A DNA stretch of 64,000 nt. Origin: Clostridium sp. BNL1100 (GTDB lineage Bacteria; Bacillota; Clostridia; Acetivibrionales; DSM-1351). Location: assembly GCF_000244875.1 (NCBI RefSeq), contig NC_016791.1, positions 3,167,001 to 3,231,000 on the forward strand, written 5' to 3'. Below the pieces are notes generated by a model. That model made no database searches, was not told the origin of the DNA, and saw nothing but the letters and a program-made list of their open reading frames with translations. The position numbers and the translations under genes were made by a program. Shown here piece after piece: positions 53,209 to 62,522 of this stretch. How positions within the stretch are numbered: position 1 is the stretch's first letter; each line of letters opens with the position of its first letter.

Positions 53209-53787
53209 ATGGAAATAAAAAATGCGGACAGGCGTGTAAAATATACCAAGATGGTGATTAAGGACAGCCTTGTTAAGTTTCTAAAAGAAAAGCCCATATC
53301 AAAAATCACAGTAAAAGAAATCTGTGAAGATGCAGATATTAACCGCGCTACTTTTTATGCACATTATACAGATCAGTATGATTTACTCCAACGAATTGAA
53401 AATGAAATTATTGACGATATTAATTTATACTTAAATGAATATAATTTCGAAGAAACTAATCTTATTGATATTAAATTAATTGAGAGGATTCTTGAATATA
53501 TTGCGGAAAACGCAGAACTTTTTGACCTGTTGCTTAATCTAAATGGAGATATAAAATTTCAGCAAGAATTCATTAATATTATAGGGCAACAGCATTTCCT
53601 TCCTATCCTGGGAAGTAACGCAGTAAATAAAGAAGATGCAGAGTATCTATTTCACTTTTTAGCCTCCGGTGCTGTGGGTGTCATTCAAATGTGGCTTAAA
53701 AGCGGCATGAGAAAATCTGCCAGAGACATAGCAGAATTAATACTAAAAACCTCAAACAACGGCAGAACATCATTTATGCCGTCATAG
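53209..53787 (+). CDS. TetR-family transcriptional regulator
   Basis: 192 residues from ATG 53209 (GGGAGG about 8 bases upstream). The N-terminal HTH is clear: ISKITVKEICEDADINRATFYAHYTDQYDLL near residues 30-62. The ligand-binding half is helical and not diagnostic, ending WLKSGMRKSARDIAELI, the pattern of the TetR_C type found in DhaS-like regulators. It is divergent from the MacB/FtsX transporter with overlapping promoters, so repression of transporter and self, relieved by a transported compound, is the likely role. Confidence 0.92.
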   Translation: MEIKNADRRVKYTKMVIKDSLVKFLKEKPISKITVKEICEDADINRATFYAHYTDQYDLLQRIENEIIDDINLYLNEYNFEETNLIDIKLIERILEYIAENAELFDLLLNLNGDIKFQQEFINIIGQQHFLPILGSNAVNKEDAEYLFHFLASGAVGVIQMWLKSGMRKSARDIAELILKTSNNGRTSFMPS

Positions 53788-53789
53788 AT

Positions 53790-53835
53790 AAAGGGTCTAC
53801 TACAAAACAAAATGTTTTGCGGCAGACCCTTTTAT
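53790..53835. terminator. Bidirectional terminator between tetR and the Ig-like protein gene
   Basis: AAAGGGTCT and AGACCCTTTT enclose a second stem CAAAACA/TGTTTTG, forming one long interrupted hairpin with A-rich and T-rich flanks on the two sides. It serves the convergent genes on either side. Confidence 0.8.
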
Positions 53836-53845
53836 ATATTACATA

Positions 53846-55063
53846 TTAATAGTCATCGTCTTCTGTGCCTACTTCGTATACTGTGATTTCTTCAGTCTTT
53901 TTTATATCTCCACAAGTAATAGTGATTGTAGCAGTTCCGGCACCTACCGGACTGATAAGACAAATGCCCTCCTCATCAGGCTCACTCACGGTAACAACCT
54001 TTGTGTCTGATGAAGTAACAGTAATTGTTCCAGGTGCATGATAAGGGTCTTTTGATATATATAATCTAACCGGATCATCACCGACATACAATTCCGTTGC
54101 ATCAAAGTCACATTCAAGGTCCTCCAATACAACTTCCTTTACAGTAATCTTACAAGTTCCAACCAGCTTGTTTTTATCGGGGGTAGCTGTATTTTCATAT
54201 ATTGTTACGGTTGTAGTTCCTACTTTTAAGCCTTTAAAATAAACGGATTTATTCTCACTATACAGGTCAACAATTCCTTCGTCTTCCGAAATAAACAGGT
54301 AATTAACATCTGACCTGTAATTATTCATAAGCTCAAAAGCCCAAATTGGGGAGCCTAAATCAACTGAGGCGTCTCCTGACATAGTTGCTTTTTTTACAGT
54401 AAACTTGATTGTACCAACAGTTCTGGTAATTTTATTATAGGTTTCTTTAACTGTTACGGAATATGTTCCGGGCGCTTTTGCTGTCAAACTGTGTTTAATG
54501 AAATACATTCCGTCAAATTGACTGAGACTTTCTTTCATAGCAAAATTTTTGTTATTGGAAACGTATGTATATGTTGCATCGTTGTTACGGTAAGAGAATT
54601 CTATGGGTTCATTTGGGGCACTTGTTCCCATAGGTACTACAGGCACGAAATCCTGAGATACGGTTGAATTTTTTACTGTAACAGTACAAGTACCAACCTT
54701 TGTTGTTTTGCCGCTTAATTTCTGATTACAAGTAATAGTAGCACTTCCTGCTTTTACTCCTGTCAAATATGCAGTAGTTCCACTAGCCTTTACTTTTACT
54801 ATATTATTATTACTTGAGGTAAAGCTATAAGTTGCGTTTTTTACTGAATTTGATACCTTCAAAGTATACTTGTCATCCTTTGAATAGTAATCAAAACTAC
54901 TAACAATACTTCCTGCTCCAATAGTCACTTTAGCTTGAATTGACGGCTTGGCAGCAGCTGCATTTGCTACATTTGTTGCTAAACCTGCGGGCAGAATCAT
55001 GGTCATAACCAACAGCATACAAATAAAAATTCTTGCAATTCTGTTTCTTTTCAATTGGTACAT
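53846..55063 (-). CDS. Secreted protein with four bacterial Ig-like (Big) domains
   Basis: 405 residues. A long signal peptide (residues 1-~36, ending ANAAA) is followed by four Ig-like repeats of ~85-95 residues. Each ends in a strand such as AGSATITC, VGTCTVTVKNS, VGTIKFTVKK, VGTCKITVKEV, EEITVYEVG. The C-terminus is acidic (GTEDDDY) with no sortase, dockerin or SLH anchor, so it is released or held non-covalently. Big_2-type domains are structural or adhesive, not enzymatic. It is a single gene with its own extended -10 promoter and a 12-bp palindrome (AGGTTTAAACCT, 55064-55075) overlapping the ribosome binding site. Confidence 0.88.
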   Translation of the reverse strand: MYQLKRNRIARIFICMLLVMTMILPAGLATNVANAAAAKPSIQAKVTIGAGSIVSSFDYYSKDDKYTLKVSNSVKNATYSFTSSNNNIVKVKASGTTAYLTGVKAGSATITCNQKLSGKTTKVGTCTVTVKNSTVSQDFVPVVPMGTSAPNEPIEFSYRNNDATYTYVSNNKNFAMKESLSQFDGMYFIKHSLTAKAPGTYSVTVKETYNKITRTVGTIKFTVKKATMSGDASVDLGSPIWAFELMNNYRSDVNYLFISEDEGIVDLYSENKSVYFKGLKVGTTTVTIYENTATPDKNKLVGTCKITVKEVVLEDLECDFDATELYVGDDPVRLYISKDPYHAPGTITVTSSDTKVVTVSEPDEEGICLISPVGAGTATITITCGDIKKTEEITVYEVGTEDDDY

Positions 55064-55139
55064 AGGTTTAAACCTCCCAAAATTTTTTGTATTGCAATTT
55101 TATTGGAATATATTACCTCCCAATCTTCATTTTATTACA

Positions 55140-55148
55140 ATTATATCA
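55140..55148 (-). promoter_or_regulatory. Extended -10 promoter for the Ig-like protein gene
   Basis: On the minus strand TGATATAAT is a TG-N-TATAAT extended -10, about 75 bases before the start codon. No convincing -35 is present, which extended -10 promoters tolerate. Confidence 0.45.
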
Positions 55149-55204
55149 TAATTCTGCTATTGTTTTTATATATTTAACCTATTTTCATCATTTTTTGGTG
55201 TTTT

Positions 55205-56155
55205 TTAATCACATCTTATGATGGTGTCATAAAAGTTAGTATAATCTTCTCTTTTACTGTCTAAAAAAGCGATTGCTTCACGGGGATGCTTATTTAGCAT
55301 TCCTGTAAGCATATATGCTACATCAAACCCCCAATTGTTTTGCTTTTTTATTGCAGGTATATGCTTTTCAATACATTCGATAATCGGCCTTAAATTATAT
55401 ACGGGGTTCTTTAAAAAGCCCAAAATCAATTCTATAGGACAGTTTCCGGCTCCCCTGCCCAATCCTGCTATTGTCGCATCTATAAATTCAGCTCCATCGG
55501 TAATAGCTTCAATAGTATTGGAATATGCTAGCTGTTGGTTGTTATGACAATGTATACCTACTTTTTTTCCCTCTGATTTTGCATACTGCATATATTTTTT
55601 TACCAATTTATGTATGTCATTTGAGTAAAGCGAACCAAAGCTGTCAACTATGTAGATAACTTCTACTTCTGATTTTGATAACTGTTCCAGAGTATTATTC
55701 AATATACTTTCGGATAGCAGTGATACTGCCATAATATTGACAGTAGTTTCATACCCTTTATCATGAGCATCCTTAATCATATCAATAGCTGTCGGTATTT
55801 GATGAGCATAAGTTGCTACACGTATCATGTCAATTACACTATTCGTTTTCCTTAATATATCCGTGTGATAATCTGTTCGTTCGGCATCAGCCATCACAGA
55901 AATTTTCAATCCGGTATTGTTATCTCCTACGATTCGGCGTATATCGTTTTCATCACAAAACTTCCACCGGCCAAACTGATTACCGGTAAATATTTTTCTG
56001 TCTGCCTTGTAGCCTACTTCCATATAATCTATATGTGAATCAACACAGGTGTCATATACAGCTCTGACAAAACCATCCTCAAAATTAAAATTGTTAATCA
56101 GTCCGCCATCCCTTATGGTACAATCCAATATTTTTATGTTGTTGTCGTATGACAT
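55205..56155 (-). CDS. DRE-TIM metallolyase-like protein (4-hydroxy-2-oxovalerate aldolase-like)
   Basis: 316 residues. ILDCTIRDGG near the N-terminus is the metal and substrate motif (D-x-T-x-R-D-G) of the DRE-TIM family, which includes HMG-CoA lyase, isopropylmalate synthase and hydroxy-oxovalerate aldolase. GIHCHNNQQLAYSNT carries the HxH metal ligands, and GLGRGAGNCPIELIL is the family glycine loop. Aldol or retro-aldol cleavage of an oxo-acid is expected. No pathway partner lies beside it (no acetaldehyde dehydrogenase), so the substrate is open. SD GAGGGG lies 11 bases upstream. Confidence 0.85.
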   Translation of the reverse strand: MSYDNNIKILDCTIRDGGLINNFNFEDGFVRAVYDTCVDSHIDYMEVGYKADRKIFTGNQFGRWKFCDENDIRRIVGDNNTGLKISVMADAERTDYHTDILRKTNSVIDMIRVATYAHQIPTAIDMIKDAHDKGYETTVNIMAVSLLSESILNNTLEQLSKSEVEVIYIVDSFGSLYSNDIHKLVKKYMQYAKSEGKKVGIHCHNNQQLAYSNTIEAITDGAEFIDATIAGLGRGAGNCPIELILGFLKNPVYNLRPIIECIEKHIPAIKKQNNWGFDVAYMLTGMLNKHPREAIAFLDSKREDYTNFYDTIIRCD

Positions 56156-56306
56156 GATAATTTTCGCCCCTCTCTACTATCTTTAGTAAAATGATTTTTG
56201 AGTATATTGAATTTATCTATAACTTAAAATTATACATTAATATCTCACAAAAAACTATATATTGTATAATTATTTATTTGTATCCAGCCAAATTATGGTA
56301 CAAATT

Positions 56307-57191
56307 TCATATTTCTTGTTTTTTCCGTCTGAAATTTATGAAAAACAGAACTAATGAAACCAGTAAAACTCCTAAGATAAATATAATTGAAATGTATGAA
56401 CTGATTTCACTTCCATTCCAGTCCAGAACGATTCCAAAATCACGGGTATAACTCTCACGCACAGACATAGGAGCATTCTTAAAGCACAAATCAACCGATT
56501 CCTGCATAAGTAAACGTCTCAAAAGTGAAGCAACATGACCAAATGGCAGGCACTTTAATACACTTTGAATTGTTTCAGGCAATGCTCCCATTGGTACATA
56601 AAGGCCATTTATAAAACCGATTACTGTTCCTATTATCAGGCTTGCTGAGGAATATGCACTGTTTGTTGAAAAGAATGATACCAAAAATCCCATTAAGGCA
56701 GCATTCATCATAGCTGACAGGCAGATCAATCCAAGACATTTTAGAATCATTCCGATGCCGAATAAATACCCTGTTCCAAAATATATGTAAGCACCATAAA
56801 CTACAAAGGATATAACACTTATGATAGTTCCAACTGTAAACGACGTTATTACACACGAAACCGGATATGTCATTGCTGAAAGCGGTGAGCTTTTAAAGTC
56901 CATAACGATTCTGTTCTCCCGGTCATTTACCATTGTTCCTAATGCACCCAGTGTACTTGTCACCGTAGTAATGGACAATAATCCTGCTAAAATCCAGCTA
57001 TTTATAAGATAGGACAAATCATCCCTGTTTAATAGGCCGTTTGTTTGCTGGTTAACGGAATCCACCTGCATTTTTGCTAAAAACAAAATATATAATGCAA
57101 TAACTATTAAAACTGACAGCATAGAAAAGAATACTGACGTTCTGTCTCTAAAGTATAGGCTCGAATTACGGTAAATTAGCTTTTTTAACAT
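56307..57191 (-). CDS. ABC-2 type drug-export permease
   Basis: 294 residues with six membrane helices. The N-terminal FRDRTSVFFSML and the MVNDRENRIVMDFKSSPLS loop are typical of DrrB-type ABC-2 permeases. ATG 57191 overlaps the ATPase stop by 7 bases, so the two form one exporter. Substrate unknown; the DrrAB group exports hydrophobic drugs or lipids. Confidence 0.92.
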   Translation of the reverse strand: MLKKLIYRNSSLYFRDRTSVFFSMLSVLIVIALYILFLAKMQVDSVNQQTNGLLNRDDLSYLINSWILAGLLSITTVTSTLGALGTMVNDRENRIVMDFKSSPLSAMTYPVSCVITSFTVGTIISVISFVVYGAYIYFGTGYLFGIGMILKCLGLICLSAMMNAALMGFLVSFFSTNSAYSSASLIIGTVIGFINGLYVPMGALPETIQSVLKCLPFGHVASLLRRLLMQESVDLCFKNAPMSVRESYTRDFGIVLDWNGSEISSYISIIFILGVLLVSLVLFFINFRRKKQEI

Positions 57192-58105
57192 TTGGCTTCC
57201 TCCTGACCTTGTCCAATTACATTCAAGAACACATCATCCATATTACCATGTATCATTTCAAATGATGTAATGGAGCCTTTTAAATCAGCTAATATACTAA
57301 TTGCGTTATCCGCAGAATCGATATTTATTGAAAGTATATTCTTTTTATTACTATAAACTATCTTTTTTTCATTTAGATAGTTTATAACATTTTCCTTAGG
57401 ATCGTATATCTTGAGCAAATCACCAGTGTACTTCTCTTTCAATTGATTTGGAGTACCTTCAGCTATTATTTTGCCTTTGTTTATGATTGTAATTATATCT
57501 GCATTTGCTGCCTCTTCCATGTAGTGTGTTGTCAGAAAAACTGTCATTTCAAATTTCTTTTGCATTTCTCCGATTGTGTTCCAAATTGATGCCCTGGTTT
57601 TAGGGTCAAGGCCTGTTGTCGGTTCATCTAAAAACAGTATCTTGGGTCTATTTATTAGTGCACGAGCAATATCAGCCCTTCTTTTTTGGCCCCCGGAAAG
57701 CTTTCCATACCTGCGATCAAGAAAATCTTCACATTCCGTTATTTTTGTAGCCTCTTTGACTCTTTCCTTTAAATCAGAGCTGCTTAAGCCATAAAATGAG
57801 CCCCTGACAGATAAATTCTCTCTTACAGTAAGTAAATTATCTAAAACACTGTTTTGAAACACCACTCCGATATCTTTTCGAATTTTTTGGTCGTCCTTCC
57901 CCAGTTCCCATTCATTTATCACAACACTGCCGGAATTCTTGGTTATAAGTGTGGATAATATATCTATTGTTGTGGATTTACCTGCCCCGTTCGTACCCAG
58001 AAATGCAAACAAACTTCCTTTTTCAACTTCAAAGGATATGTTCTTTACAGCTTCAATGGAACCGTAGTTTTTTGTCAGATTATTTACTGTGATTATTTTC
58101 CCCAT
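57185..58105 (-). CDS. ABC drug-export ATPase (DrrA-like)
   Basis: 306 residues. Walker A GTNGAGKSTT near 37-46, signature LSGGQKRRADIARAL near 136, Walker B ILFLDEPTTGLD, switch His in LTTHYMEE, and a C-terminal ~80-residue regulatory region as in DrrA. It drives the permease encoded immediately downstream. A promoter is visible ~110-135 bases upstream. No adjacent regulator is seen. Confidence 0.94.
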   Translation of the reverse strand: MGKIITVNNLTKNYGSIEAVKNISFEVEKGSLFAFLGTNGAGKSTTIDILSTLITKNSGSVVINEWELGKDDQKIRKDIGVVFQNSVLDNLLTVRENLSVRGSFYGLSSSDLKERVKEATKITECEDFLDRRYGKLSGGQKRRADIARALINRPKILFLDEPTTGLDPKTRASIWNTIGEMQKKFEMTVFLTTHYMEEAANADIITIINKGKIIAEGTPNQLKEKYTGDLLKIYDPKENVINYLNEKKIVYSNKKNILSINIDSADNAISILADLKGSITSFEMIHGNMDDVFLNVIGQGQEEAKC

Positions 58106-58659
58106 TAGCTAACACTACCCCTGTCCAGTCCACGGTCTTATGAAGTTTGTTATTAGTGAAGGTCCATAGACTTAAAATTAGAATTATTATGTAATATTTA
58201 GTAATATTTAATTATATAAACACTTTTTGTATATTGTAAAGATTTATTGTACTAGATTCAGAAATTAAATGTTTTTTGGGTGATGAATTCACTATTTGAA
58301 TGAAAATTTGATTTTGCCCAGTGTTTTTTCATTTTTCCTTATTCCCAGTGTATATTTCTCCCCGTGTACCATCAAAATAAACCGGTTCGCTTATTCAGAT
58401 ACCATTTCCCGATTTATTTAGTTTTTCGCCTTTTAAGCTTTGACTCTACAGAGAATGCATCTGTTTTTGTGTAAAAGGCATGGGATGAGTTATAGAAATT
58501 AAATCTAACGTTATGTCAAATATTACATTTTTTATATTTATGCCATTTTACTATTAATTATTATTCTAGCGTGATAAGAATTTAGGCATAGGTATTGAAC
58601 ACCATCTTCCCTCACAGAATAGTATATAGAAGAGAGTTTACAAAAAGGATGTGTATTTT
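58106..58659. other. Divergent intergenic region between DrrA-like and SDR genes
   Basis: About 550 A+T-rich bases hold the promoter for the leftward ABC genes (separate entry) and presumably one for the rightward SDR gene, for which I found no convincing -35/-10. No supported ORF, strong hairpin or recognisable riboswitch is present. The region is longer than any other spacer in the window. Confidence 0.4.
58211..58240 (-). promoter_or_regulatory. Promoter for the DrrAB-like ABC operon
   Basis: On the minus strand TTTACA (58235-58240), an 18-base spacer and TATAAT (58211-58216) match sigma-A well. The leader to the ATPase start would be about 100 bases. Confidence 0.55.
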
Positions 58660-59559
58660 ATGTACCCGGTATACCCGTACATAGGATTTGAAACAAAATG
58701 TGAAAAAGTTCCCGTAACCTTCCCTCCCCAACATCAAAATCGGCAGCCCGGAATTGAATATATAATGGACCCCAGGCCAATATATAACAATCCCGATTAC
58801 CGTGGTTCAGAAAAGCTCTTAAACAAAGTAGCTATAATTACCGGTGGGGACAGCGGTATCGGAAGAGCTGCAGCCGTTGCCTTTGCAAAAGAAGGAGCTG
58901 ATGTGGCAATAGTTTATCTGTATGAGCGTACTGATGCTTTAGAAACAAAAGCAGCCGTTGAGTCATTAGGCCGACGTTGCCTTAATATTGAAGGAGATAT
59001 ACGAAGAGAGGAATTTTGTAAAGAAGCTATTGAAAAAACAGTACGTTATTTTAATCGCCTTGACATACTTGTTAATAATGCAGGTGTTCAGTTTCCTCAA
59101 GAAAGCATATTAAATATATCAAAGGAGCAACTGGAAGATACTTTCAGAACCAATATTTTCTCCTTCTTTTACATGACGAAAGCAGCACTCCCTCATATGA
59201 AATGTGGGAGCTGTATCATTAACACCTCGTCTATTACTGCTTATGAGGGAGAAAAGACTTTAATCGACTATTCTTCTACTAAAGGTGCCATAGTTTCATT
59301 TACACGTTCCCTGTCAAAATCCCTTGTGGATAAGGGTATCAGAGTTAACGCCGTAGCTCCCGGGCCTGTGTGGACACCACTTATTCCCTCAAGTTTTTCC
59401 GCAGAAAGGGTTAAAACTTTTGGGGCCGACACTCCGATGAAGCGTGCCGCACAGCCTTTTGAGCTTGCTCCGGCTTATGTTTTCCTTGCTTCTGATGACT
59501 CTGCCTATGTTACAGGACAAACCATTCATGTGAATGGCGGAAAGATGGTTACTACTTAA
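58660..59559 (+). CDS. Short-chain dehydrogenase/reductase (general stress glucose-dehydrogenase-like)
   Basis: 299 residues from ATG 58660 (AAAAAGGA ~10 bases upstream; GTG 58651 would be too close). A ~45-residue N-terminal extension rich in Pro and Tyr (FPPQHQNRQPGIEYIMDPRP) precedes the SDR core, as in the YhdF/YhxC stress proteins of Bacillus. Cofactor motif TGGDSGIGRA (~60), NNAGVQ, catalytic Ser in NTSSITAY with the YSSTK Tyr/Lys pair, and GGKMVTT at the end. It should be an NAD(P)-dependent oxidoreductase of small alcohols or sugars. Transcribed alone. Confidence 0.93.
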   Translation: MYPVYPYIGFETKCEKVPVTFPPQHQNRQPGIEYIMDPRPIYNNPDYRGSEKLLNKVAIITGGDSGIGRAAAVAFAKEGADVAIVYLYERTDALETKAAVESLGRRCLNIEGDIRREEFCKEAIEKTVRYFNRLDILVNNAGVQFPQESILNISKEQLEDTFRTNIFSFFYMTKAALPHMKCGSCIINTSSITAYEGEKTLIDYSSTKGAIVSFTRSLSKSLVDKGIRVNAVAPGPVWTPLIPSSFSAERVKTFGADTPMKRAAQPFELAPAYVFLASDDSAYVTGQTIHVNGGKMVTT

Positions 59560-59605
59560 AATAAAAAGTATAAGGCATGCTAATTTGAAGATAGTTTATC
59601 AGGAA

Positions 59606-59947
59606 TTACTCAATGACCTTTATAGTTTTAGCCTTCCCCTGAACAGGATATGATTCCATTACAGGGCCTTCAAAAACCACTTCAACCTTCATGCCTTCCT
59701 TCAATTCTCTTGCAGATATTTTTGTACTTTTATCTATGCTAACTGTTGCTTTATCATGTATGGTGTCACTCTCAACCTTCCCTTCCACCAAAATACCTGT
59801 TACTTTTTTGTTATCATCCGTCAAAACCTTGGTAATTAGTCCCCGTATACCTATCTTTTCTTCATTTCTATTATTGGATGTTTTCGTGCAGCCCATCATA
59901 TTTAGCATCAGTACGGTTGTAAGCACAATGATTAGTATTTTCTTCAT
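59606..59947 (-). CDS. Small lipoprotein (DUF3221-like)
   Basis: 113 residues. Signal peptide with lipobox LNMMGC puts the lipid-modified Cys at ~20. The remainder is a small beta-rich domain (GIRGLITKVLTDDNKKVTGILVEG, then KATVSIDKSTKI) resembling the OB-like DUF3221 lipoproteins. No catalytic motif. It is convergent with the SDR gene and has no obvious operon partner; function unknown. Confidence 0.75.
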   Translation of the reverse strand: MKKILIIVLTTVLMLNMMGCTKTSNNRNEEKIGIRGLITKVLTDDNKKVTGILVEGKVESDTIHDKATVSIDKSTKISARELKEGMKVEVVFEGPVMESYPVQGKAKTIKVIE

Positions 59948-60036
59948 ATTGAGGACGCCTCCTTTGTTTATACTCTATTTGACGTAAGAGGCACTTACAA
60001 GTTCCAAGGTTGCGTAATCTCATTCAATAGAGATAA

Positions 60037-60909
60037 TTACTTTTTTAAAACAGGTATCCATATTTCACTTTTAAAAGTAGGTGAAGTTACATCTTTATGC
60101 TGGTTCCACAGAATTTCCGGCCCTTCTGCCTGTTCATAGTTTGAGGCTGGGAACCATTCCGAATAAATTCGTCCCCAAACATTTTGTAAGGCATCCGGAA
60201 ATGCTCCAACTGCTTCGAATACAGCCCATGTGGAAGCTTTAACCTCAAGCTTTGCCAAGTTATCCGGACATTCCTTTGTTGTAGCAGCACCGATATAATG
60301 ATCAAGTTCACCCTTTTCTTCCATTCTACCTTCCGAAAAGTTTGCAGATGCACTAATAAGTCCCAAGGGCTCAACATTAGATAGCTCTTTAAGTTTAGTA
60401 ATAATTTCTTCGTTCAGACTTTTCCACATAGAGGCAATCTCAGGATTCACTCCACTAAAAACGATTGGTACCCTTTTTTTAATGCCTATAACGTAAAATG
60501 CCTCTTTTTCTTCAATTCGATAGTTCATTTCATTTCCCCCTTTAATTGATAATTGGAAGGTCATTCTTGGATAGGCTTTTAAGGATTGACCATTATGTCT
60601 TGCTTCTGATGGTGTTATTCCATGCAAGCCTTGAAACGCTCTCGTAAAAGAATCAGGTGAGCCGTATCCATATTTAACCGCCAAATCGATAATCCTGATG
60701 TTGCTGTTGTTAAGTTCAAAGGCTGCAACTGTAAGGCGTCTGCGGCGGATATATTCCGATAGCGTAATGCCGGATAAGAAAGAAAACATTCTTTGAAAAT
60801 GGTATTCCGAGCAAAAGGCCAATCTCGCAACTTCCTTAAGGTCAAAATCATTATCAAGATTTTCTTCAATATAGTTCAATGCGTCATTCATTCTCTTTAA
60901 CGAATCCAT
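60037..60909 (-). CDS. AraC-family regulator with GyrI-like effector-binding domain
   Basis: 290 residues. Two HTH motifs typical of AraC/XylS occupy ~8-105 ([22 protein letters not shown] and [22 protein letters not shown]). A C-terminal GyrI/SOUL-like domain follows (~125-290, [20 protein letters not shown], ending [10 protein letters not shown]), as in Rob, SoxS-like and BltR-like multidrug regulators that bind small hydrophobic compounds. Excellent SD (AAAGGAGG). It follows the methyltransferase gene by 45 bases and the Vat-like acetyltransferase gene, so it may control this presumptive drug-modification operon. Confidence 0.92.
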   Translation of the reverse strand: MDSLKRMNDALNYIEENLDNDFDLKEVARLAFCSEYHFQRMFSFLSGITLSEYIRRRRLTVAAFELNNSNIRIIDLAVKYGYGSPDSFTRAFQGLHGITPSEARHNGQSLKAYPRMTFQLSIKGGNEMNYRIEEKEAFYVIGIKKRVPIVFSGVNPEIASMWKSLNEEIITKLKELSNVEPLGLISASANFSEGRMEEKGELDHYIGAATTKECPDNLAKLEVKASTWAVFEAVGAFPDALQNVWGRIYSEWFPASNYEQAEGPEILWNQHKDVTSPTFKSEIWIPVLKK

Positions 60910-60954
60910 TTGTGACCTCCTTTCATCAAATAGGATAGCAAAATTCGAATAAAC

Positions 60955-61716
60955 CTATCCGACATTCCCCGTACAATTTATGTAGGGTTTTCTCGAAGAT
61001 ACAAGCAACATCATTGGTCTTCGAAGTTCATCCGTCATTTCTGGTATAGCGTTGAGTAAATCTTCTGCAGGTTCTGGTTCAACAATTCCTGTTATTTGAA
61101 ATCCTGCTTTTATGAGATTGTTTAAGTATGTCGTTAATGTTTTATGGTACTTTACAACTTCCTCACCCAAAAATATTGCCTTACGAACACCTTCGTTAAA
61201 GTATTGGTCAACCGGCCAGTGTAGGCGGTTTCCACTGTTATCATAATACCAATCCTGTGGCCCTTGTGCAGTAAAAATCGGATGTTCCACTGAGAATACA
61301 AAGTCTCCGCCATTTAAAAGGCATTTACTTACTTTACATAAAATACTTTCAAAGGACTGAATATAATGAAAAGTCAAAGAACTGATTACTATATCAAAAG
61401 AATCAGCGGGAAAATCAAAATCCTCAATTGGCATGCATATATACTCAATATTTTCATACTTTGTTTTTTCCCTTGCTTCATTTATCATCTTTTGTGATAT
61501 ATCAATTCCCACAACTGACTTTGCACCATTCTCTACGGCATATCGACAATGCCATCCAAAACCACAGCCCAAATCTAAGACTCTCTTACCCTGAAAATCA
61601 GGCAGCAGCTTTTTTAGTTGGTGCCACTCTCCTGCACCTTCAAGTCCATTCTTTGAACGATCCATATTGCTGTATTTTTCAAAAAAAGCGTTATCATCGT
61701 ATTTATTTTGTTTCAT
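60955..61716 (-). CDS. Class I SAM-dependent methyltransferase
   Basis: 253 residues. SAM-binding motif I is VLDLGCGFGWHC near 45-56, with VVGIDISQKMI and FDIVISSLTFHYI as later motifs, giving the UbiE/COQ5-like fold. The substrate is not visible. Its start overlaps the acetyltransferase end by 14 bases, indicating one transcript. A small-molecule methyltransferase is the likely reading. Confidence 0.9.
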   Translation of the reverse strand: MKQNKYDDNAFFEKYSNMDRSKNGLEGAGEWHQLKKLLPDFQGKRVLDLGCGFGWHCRYAVENGAKSVVGIDISQKMINEAREKTKYENIEYICMPIEDFDFPADSFDIVISSLTFHYIQSFESILCKVSKCLLNGGDFVFSVEHPIFTAQGPQDWYYDNSGNRLHWPVDQYFNEGVRKAIFLGEEVVKYHKTLTTYLNNLIKAGFQITGIVEPEPAEDLLNAIPEMTDELRRPMMLLVSSRKPYINCTGNVG

Positions 61717-62377
61717 TTTGCTCCCCCATAACTATAGATTTAAGCTTATTAAGATCATCACTGCAAAGATTAGGAATATTTTCTGTTATCTTCTCGATAC
61801 TCCAATTCCACCACTTTATTTGTTGCAAATACTCTATGACTTCATCGTTGAACCTCATTTTTATAATCTTAGCCGGATTCCCTCCCACAATACTATAAGG
61901 CGGTATATCCTTTGTAACTACTGATTTTGCCGCTATTATGGCACCATCTCCGATTTTTATTCCAGGCATAATAATCGATTCATACCCAATCCATACATCG
62001 TTTCCAATTACTGTATCACCTTTATAGGGCAAATCCTTTAATTCAGGAATTCCTGCTTCCCAACCATTTTGGAAGATACCGAAAGGATAGGTTGTAAAAG
62101 CCTTCATTTTATGATTTGCACCATTCATTACAAACTTTACATCCGATGCGATAGCACAGAACTTCCCAATGATGAGCTTGTCTCCCAAGAAATCATAGTG
62201 ATACAATACATTTTTCTCGAATTTTTCAGGGTTGTTGTCGTTATCATCGTAGTAGGTGTATTCGCCTACTATAATATTCGGATTCTTTATTATATTCTTC
62301 AGAAAAGCAATTCTAGTGAATCCCTCCTTAGGATAGACAGTATCCGGGTTCGGTCCATATTTCTTTTCTTCCTGCAT
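61703..62377 (-). CDS. vat: Vat-family xenobiotic acetyltransferase (streptogramin A type)
   Basis: 224 residues, left-handed beta-helix hexapeptide acetyltransferase. The order VGEYTYYDD, VLYHYDFLGDKLIIGKFCAIAS, MNGANHKM (catalytic His), IGNDVWIGYESIIMPGIKIGDGAIIAA and YSIVGGNPAKIIKMRF tracks Vat proteins closely, more so than CatB chloramphenicol enzymes. It should acetylate an antibiotic hydroxyl with acetyl-CoA. Genuine streptogramin resistance is untested; chromosomal relatives with unknown natural substrates are common. First gene of an operon with a methyltransferase and an AraC/GyrI regulator; good SD (GGGAGGGG). Confidence 0.85.
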   Translation of the reverse strand: MQEEKKYGPNPDTVYPKEGFTRIAFLKNIIKNPNIIVGEYTYYDDNDNNPEKFEKNVLYHYDFLGDKLIIGKFCAIASDVKFVMNGANHKMKAFTTYPFGIFQNGWEAGIPELKDLPYKGDTVIGNDVWIGYESIIMPGIKIGDGAIIAAKSVVTKDIPPYSIVGGNPAKIIKMRFNDEVIEYLQQIKWWNWSIEKITENIPNLCSDDLNKLKSIVMGEQNETK

Positions 62378-62480
62378 TAGAATTATCCCCTCCCATTAAA
62401 AAATCTCCCTATTTAATTTATGAGACATAATAATATTATTCTATGATAATATAGAAAGTAATCTTTCACAACTCGACCTA

Positions 62481-62489
62481 TGATATACT
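62481..62489 (+). promoter_or_regulatory. Extended -10 promoter for the nucleotidyltransferase gene
   Basis: TGATATACT is a TG-N-TATACT extended -10, about 34 bases before ATG 62523. The -35 is weak. The spacer to the divergent Vat-like gene also holds ATAATATTAT near 62430-62440. Confidence 0.45.
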
Positions 62490-62522
62490 TTAGAAATGGA
62501 AACTATATAAAAGGAGGGCTGT

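Noticed and set aside
61703-62377. CatB-type chloramphenicol acetyltransferase.
   Set aside because: Motif order and wording follow Vat proteins more closely. The two families share a fold, so a low chance remains.
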